Below are positions 60,642-64,000 of a DNA stretch of 64,000 nucleotides, one piece after another. The notes under the pieces were generated by a model. That model did no database searches. It worked only from the letters and a program-made list of their open reading frames with translations, and was not told the DNA's origin. This stretch comes from Nostoc sp. MG11 (GTDB lineage: Bacteria > Cyanobacteriota > Cyanobacteriia > Cyanobacteriales > Nostocaceae): contig NZ_JACXXN010000011.1 in assembly GCF_014904695.1 (NCBI RefSeq), positions 62,001-126,000 on the forward strand, in the 5' to 3' direction. Position numbers and translations under genes: made by a program. How positions within the stretch are numbered: the first letter of the stretch is position 1; each line of letters begins with the position of its first letter.

Positions 60642-61472
60642 TTAGACTGAAACAATGATTTGCTCTGCTAACCTGTGAGCAGCATCAGGATCGTGACTCG
60701 GAAGATAGACTGTAGGAAATTCTTGTATGTACTGCAAAATCAGCTTCAATGTCTGGCGAGATTTTTCTTCATCTTGAGCAACACCGTCAACAATCTGATC
60801 CAACATGAGTTGCTGAGTGTAAGAGGCATCACCAGCAAAAAATAAGGATAGTCCGTCAGCTTGTACCAAAACTGACAAATGCCCCCCAGTATGACCTTCT
60901 GTAGGAATTAACTTGACATCTCCAGCTTTTGTCAGCGGGTAACTCTCTAAAAAAGGCCCGATTGGCTGAGGCTCATACTCGATTAAGTGAGGGTTTAACC
61001 ACTCTGGCCAACGCTGAGTTAAATAACCCCTTAGCTGTCCGCGCCAACCACCAGTCAACTCATACTCTCTACGCGAGACAATAATTTCGGCGTTGGGAAA
61101 ATGGTGCAGACCGCCTATATGGTCTGTGTGCAGATGAGTGAGAATTACCCAACGTACATCATTTGGTTCTATACCCAAAGCTCGTAACCGAAAATTCACT
61201 TCGTCTTCAGGTTGCAAACATGGTTTGATACTAAGCTGAAAATAAGGGTTCCACCAAGGGAAGTAGCCCGGTTCCAAAGTGCGTGCAGTTTCACCCGTAT
61301 CAATTAAAATAATCCCTTCAGGATGTTCAATAGCCCAACTGTAAATAGGTAAAGGGTCAGTCCAATTGCGGTCAAGAATCGTGTTTACCAGACGCATAGC
61401 GCCATGACCTTTGCTATAGCACTGACAGGTTTTGATGGTTACAAGTCCACTTTGAACAGCGTGAATACGCAT
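60642..61472 (-). CDS. Metallo-beta-lactamase-fold hydrolase (lactonase-like)
   Basis: 276 residues. The metal-binding THLHTDHIGG (HxHxDH) is followed by H in EGHTGGHLS, D in FFAGDASY and a C-terminal LPSHDP, the full set for a di-zinc centre. Overall length and the YSWAIEHPEGIILIDTGE start resemble AHL-lactonase-type members of the superfamily. A lactone substrate, including acyl-homoserine lactones, is possible but not shown. It is the gene immediately upstream of the GH1 fusion on the same strand (32 bp), so both may form one transcript. Confidence 0.88.
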   Translation of the reverse strand: MRIHAVQSGLVTIKTCQCYSKGHGAMRLVNTILDRNWTDPLPIYSWAIEHPEGIILIDTGETARTLEPGYFPWWNPYFQLSIKPCLQPEDEVNFRLRALGIEPNDVRWVILTHLHTDHIGGLHHFPNAEIIVSRREYELTGGWRGQLRGYLTQRWPEWLNPHLIEYEPQPIGPFLESYPLTKAGDVKLIPTEGHTGGHLSVLVQADGLSLFFAGDASYTQQLMLDQIVDGVAQDEEKSRQTLKLILQYIQEFPTVYLPSHDPDAAHRLAEQIIVSV

Positions 61473-61796
61473 TTTTATACCCTGGTATGACAGTTACTAG
61501 TGCAAGAAGGCAAAAGGCTATTGTATTTCTGGCGTTGCTGAACGAAAATATGAATTTGCCGGGCTACGCCCCGCTTCTCTACGAGACGCTCCGCGAATGC
61601 TAACACGCAGAGACGCAGCGAAAAGTTCTGTAGGCGGGTTTCCCGCCGTAGGAAACTTTTCAAGACAGAGGCACAGAGAATAAGGGCATTGCTGAATTTG
61701 AATATGAATGATTTTAACTTTTTCATTTAATGCTTTCCTTTGCGTCTCTGCGCCTCTGCGTGAGCTTTTCATATATTGAGCAACGTCGTATTTCTC
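61473..61796. repeat. Composite intergenic repeat (copy 2, inverted)
   Basis: 61602-61682 is the exact inverted copy of 20856-20933, with the GGCGGGTTTCCCGCC hairpin at about 61632. Around it are related words GCGTTGCTGAACG at 61533 and GCATTGCTGAATTTGAATAT at 61686, and more CTCTGCGCCTCTGCG at 61745. No gene. It fills the gap between the hydrolase genes. Confidence 0.8.
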
Positions 61797-62726
61797 CTAC
61801 CTACTCAGGTACTTCTCGAAGAAAGTGAGTATCTTGTCTGGGTTATCCACTGCGTATTGATACGCACCAAAGCGGTGGTCAGTCTCAGGATAAAGAGGTT
61901 CTACGGCGTTGGGTGTGGCTGCTACCATATTGGCTACATCAGCAACACTACCCCATTTGTCACCAGTACCTTGCACATAAAGCACAGGGGTATTGCGAGC
62001 ACCTCTAGCGGCGTAAACTGGCTGGAGATAGGCAGTTTTGGGAGCGCCCGATAAGCAATAGAGAATTTCGATTGGTAGGTTAAAGAGTTTACCCAAAGGG
62101 CCAAATTTATCGGCGCGATAGCGTTCCCCAAACACCGATGAAGTATTGGGCTGCACGACAACGGCAACTTTAATATCAGTGGTTTCAGGAAGAGTATATA
62201 TTACTGTGTTACCTCCCATAGAAAACCCGACGGTGACGATGCGATTTGGATCTACTTCGTTTCGGCTTTTAAGGTAGCTGATGGCTCCCAGCAGGTCACG
62301 CTTTTCTAGCAAGCCATAAGTAACTGGAATCCTGGCGTCGCTCTCACCAAAATTGCTGAGGTCAAACATGAGCACGTTATAGTTACTCTCGTGCAATGCT
62401 TTGGTCAATGGCAATAGGTTAATCGGCTTGCTACCTGGTAAGTCTCCGAGAGGATCGTTAGCTTTAGTACCCATTCGGTTCCAGGGCCAGCCGTGTAAAA
62501 CGATCGCAGTTGCCGCTGGCATTTGTGTTGCCGGAATAAACCAGCCTTTGAGGCGTATTCCATCCTGGGCCGGAAACTCCACATCCTCATAGCCCAACCC
62601 TAGTTCTTGCTTAGGATTAGTCCATAACCGCTGTCGTTTTGGTGCAATTACCAACCGCGCCGAATTTGCGATCGCCAAAAGTGCTACTACTAAAATGATG
62701 ACAACTAACCAGATAAAGATATTCAC
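61797..62726 (-). CDS. Alpha/beta hydrolase with N-terminal membrane anchor
   Basis: 309 residues from the GTG at 62726, chosen because AGAGGAG lies at the right distance, whereas a TTG at 62732 would be too close to it. A hydrophobic helix (about 3-22) anchors the protein. The alpha/beta-hydrolase core has the oxyanion segment VLHGWPWNRMG, the nucleophile elbow GFSMGG (Ser), and a late TDHRFGAY with the catalytic His. Related proteins are esterases/peptidases of the dienelactone hydrolase type. It starts 11 bp after the P450 stop, so the two genes are one operon. Confidence 0.88.
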   Translation of the reverse strand: MNIFIWLVVIILVVALLAIANSARLVIAPKRQRLWTNPKQELGLGYEDVEFPAQDGIRLKGWFIPATQMPAATAIVLHGWPWNRMGTKANDPLGDLPGSKPINLLPLTKALHESNYNVLMFDLSNFGESDARIPVTYGLLEKRDLLGAISYLKSRNEVDPNRIVTVGFSMGGNTVIYTLPETTDIKVAVVVQPNTSSVFGERYRADKFGPLGKLFNLPIEILYCLSGAPKTAYLQPVYAARGARNTPVLYVQGTGDKWGSVADVANMVAATPNAVEPLYPETDHRFGAYQYAVDNPDKILTFFEKYLSR

Positions 62727-62737
62727 TAGCAACTCCT

Positions 62738-64000
62738 CTAAGCAACTGTCTGCTGATCAATCCCAAACCGCACCTTTAACCCATCACGTGGGGTAGGAAA
62801 CAAGTCTTGGTTCAATTCCAGATTTTGCGGTAGCAGCTCCCAACTATATCGACGCAGCAAATGCACCCCCATTATCTTGAGCAACACAGTAATCAAGTCT
62901 TCGCCTGCACAACGATGTCCATCTCTAGGCCCACCGCCTTGGGGTACATAGCTGTTTTCCGGTAAGGCTGCAAAGTTTTCTGGAGCAAAGCGACAGGGCT
63001 TAAAACTCTGCGGTTCAGAAAAAACCTGGGGGATATGCATAGTGGTATGAATTCCTGCTACTGCGCCCCAACCTTTCGGAATGTGGAAATTTTGAAACTC
63101 ACAGTCTTTCTTTACGTGAGCAAAAAAAGTAGCAGCATTAATGGGATAAAAGCGGCGGATTTCTTTGGTAATTTGCTCTAGATACACCAACTTTTGCAAC
63201 CGTGCCATATCTAATGACCCATCAGGCACATATTGCTTGACTTCTTGCCTAGCACGTGCTGCAATCTCTGGATGTTGGGCTAGGGTTAGAGAAAGCAGCG
63301 TGAGAGCAACATAAAAACCAGAATAAGCCGCAAAGAACAAATGCATGACCTCACGGCGCAACTGTGCATCGGTGAGAGTGCTACCATCTTCACTGCGGGC
63401 TGATAATAGCAATCCCAGTAGATCCTGGCGGGGTTGCTGACGGTGCTGTTGAATCGCTTGGTCGATGTAATCGAGTAACCAATCACGATTCTTGAGCGCC
63501 CGTCCATAAGCATTAAAACCCAAGTTAATTGGTACTGAGGAGAAACCTTTGATAAAAGTGTCTGTGATTTCTCCCACAGTCTCACTCATCTGGCCTGGCT
63601 CTTTCCCAATAAATAACGCGTTGGTTAAAGATGCGCTCAGCTTACGGTATTCCGTTAACCAGGTAAAGCTACCCAGCTTTTCCCAGCGTTTCAGGTAGTA
63701 AGCCGCTGTTTGTTCAATGCTGGGTATGTATTTATCGAAAGCCTCCGGTGTAAAAGCCTGGAGAATAATCAGTTTTCGGCGACGATGTTCGTCACCATCC
63801 AACAGTGGTAAGGTGTCCCAGTCTAGTAGTTCTTTTATCGGATGTGGACTGGCATTTTCACGGGTGAAATATTCCTGATTTAGAAAGAAAGTAAAAGCCT
63901 CCGGGCCGTTAAAAGCAATGACAGGTTTGCCAAATAAATGAGTTTTAAAGACTGGGCCATATTTTTTAACACGCTTGCGGTAAAAGCTATGAATATCCAA
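62738..64000 (-). CDS. Cytochrome P450, N-terminus beyond window
   Basis: 420 residues are visible; roughly 30-50 N-terminal residues lie past the right edge, as the first visible segment (FYRKRVKKYGPVFKTHLFGKPVIAF) is the normal second segment of a P450. The ExxR motif is KEIRRFYP, the PERF-like segment is CRFAPENF and the heme loop is PQGGGPRDGHRCAGE. This heme loop resembles the CYP152/CYP120-like bacterial class. The I-helix reads FFAAYSGFYVALT where A-G-x-D/E-T-T is normal, so the acid-alcohol pair is missing. It is translationally close to the alpha/beta hydrolase. Substrate unknown; fatty acids or terpenoids are possibilities. Confidence 0.92.
   Translation of the reverse strand: MDIHSFYRKRVKKYGPVFKTHLFGKPVIAFNGPEAFTFFLNQEYFTRENASPHPIKELLDWDTLPLLDGDEHRRRKLIILQAFTPEAFDKYIPSIEQTAAYYLKRWEKLGSFTWLTEYRKLSASLTNALFIGKEPGQMSETVGEITDTFIKGFSSVPINLGFNAYGRALKNRDWLLDYIDQAIQQHRQQPRQDLLGLLLSARSEDGSTLTDAQLRREVMHLFFAAYSGFYVALTLLSLTLAQHPEIAARARQEVKQYVPDGSLDMARLQKLVYLEQITKEIRRFYPINAATFFAHVKKDCEFQNFHIPKGWGAVAGIHTTMHIPQVFSEPQSFKPCRFAPENFAALPENSYVPQGGGPRDGHRCAGEDLITVLLKIMGVHLLRRYSWELLPQNLELNQDLFPTPRDGLKVRFGIDQQTVA

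Overview
The window comes from a filamentous, probably heterocyst-forming cyanobacterium (Nostocales-like). The signs are very frequent HIP1 sites (GCGATCGC) in coding and non-coding DNA, heptanucleotide short tandem repeats, many short palindromic repeats typical of these genomes, and gene families such as AvaK-type PRC-barrel/DUF2382 and Uma2. I cannot name the species. I see no rRNA, tRNA, CRISPR array or intact insertion sequence.

Region 1 (1-14.6 kb, all minus strand) is the start of an aeruginosin-family peptide cluster that runs off the left edge. A 2856-residue synthetase holds an FkbM methyltransferase nested in an FkbH glyceryl-loading unit, a carrier domain, a sulfotransferase, then a C-A-PCP-E module with an isoleucine-type code. 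After it come a protein with an isoprenoid-synthase-like signature, an APS kinase (makes the sulfate donor PAPS), a fused Rieske oxygenase, an EamA exporter, and the BacA/AerD and BacB/AerE pair that turns prephenate toward the Choi/Abn-type core. Together they predict a 2-O-methylglyceric acid 3-O-sulfate joined to a D-Ile-type residue, the cap known from suomilide, banyaside and dysinosin relatives. About 1.1 kb of AT-rich DNA with 42-bp tandem repeats lies upstream.

Region 2 (15.7-24.6 kb, plus strand) is a phospho-signalling island: a helical protein, a close PknG homologue, a GNAT enzyme, a zinc-ribbon PP2C phosphatase, a VWA protein, a zinc-ribbon FHA protein, and a four-TM receptor with the topology of actinobacterial GlnX. 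It reads as a cyanobacterial form of the PknG-GarA-GlnX circuit with its own phosphatase.

Region 3 (24.8-33.7 kb) is a stress/envelope island: a large membrane protein with five helical repeats, paralogous small proteins, lipoproteins, an AvaK-like PRC-barrel/DUF2382 protein and a YflT-like protein. Three related 148-bp-type miniature elements (24.6, 33.5, 51.6 kb) occur in the window. Two supply the stop codon of the preceding gene, and one has cut off a HAD gene.

Region 4 (33.8-52.9 kb) is mixed: an RsbRD-type histidine kinase, an XRE-tailed protein, Uma2 proteins, a Rieske ferredoxin, a methyltransferase, small secreted or membrane proteins, divergent pbpC and alpha-2-macroglobulin (thioester lost), a phosphoribosyltransferase, and a 1.4-kb repeat graveyard with nested insertions.

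Region 5 (53-64 kb) has a LysR-controlled SDR/SMP-30/GNAT/ABM operon, a receiver-histidine kinase, a GH1 glycosidase carrying a circularly permuted amino-acid-binding domain, a metallo-beta-lactamase-fold hydrolase, an alpha/beta hydrolase and a partial cytochrome P450.
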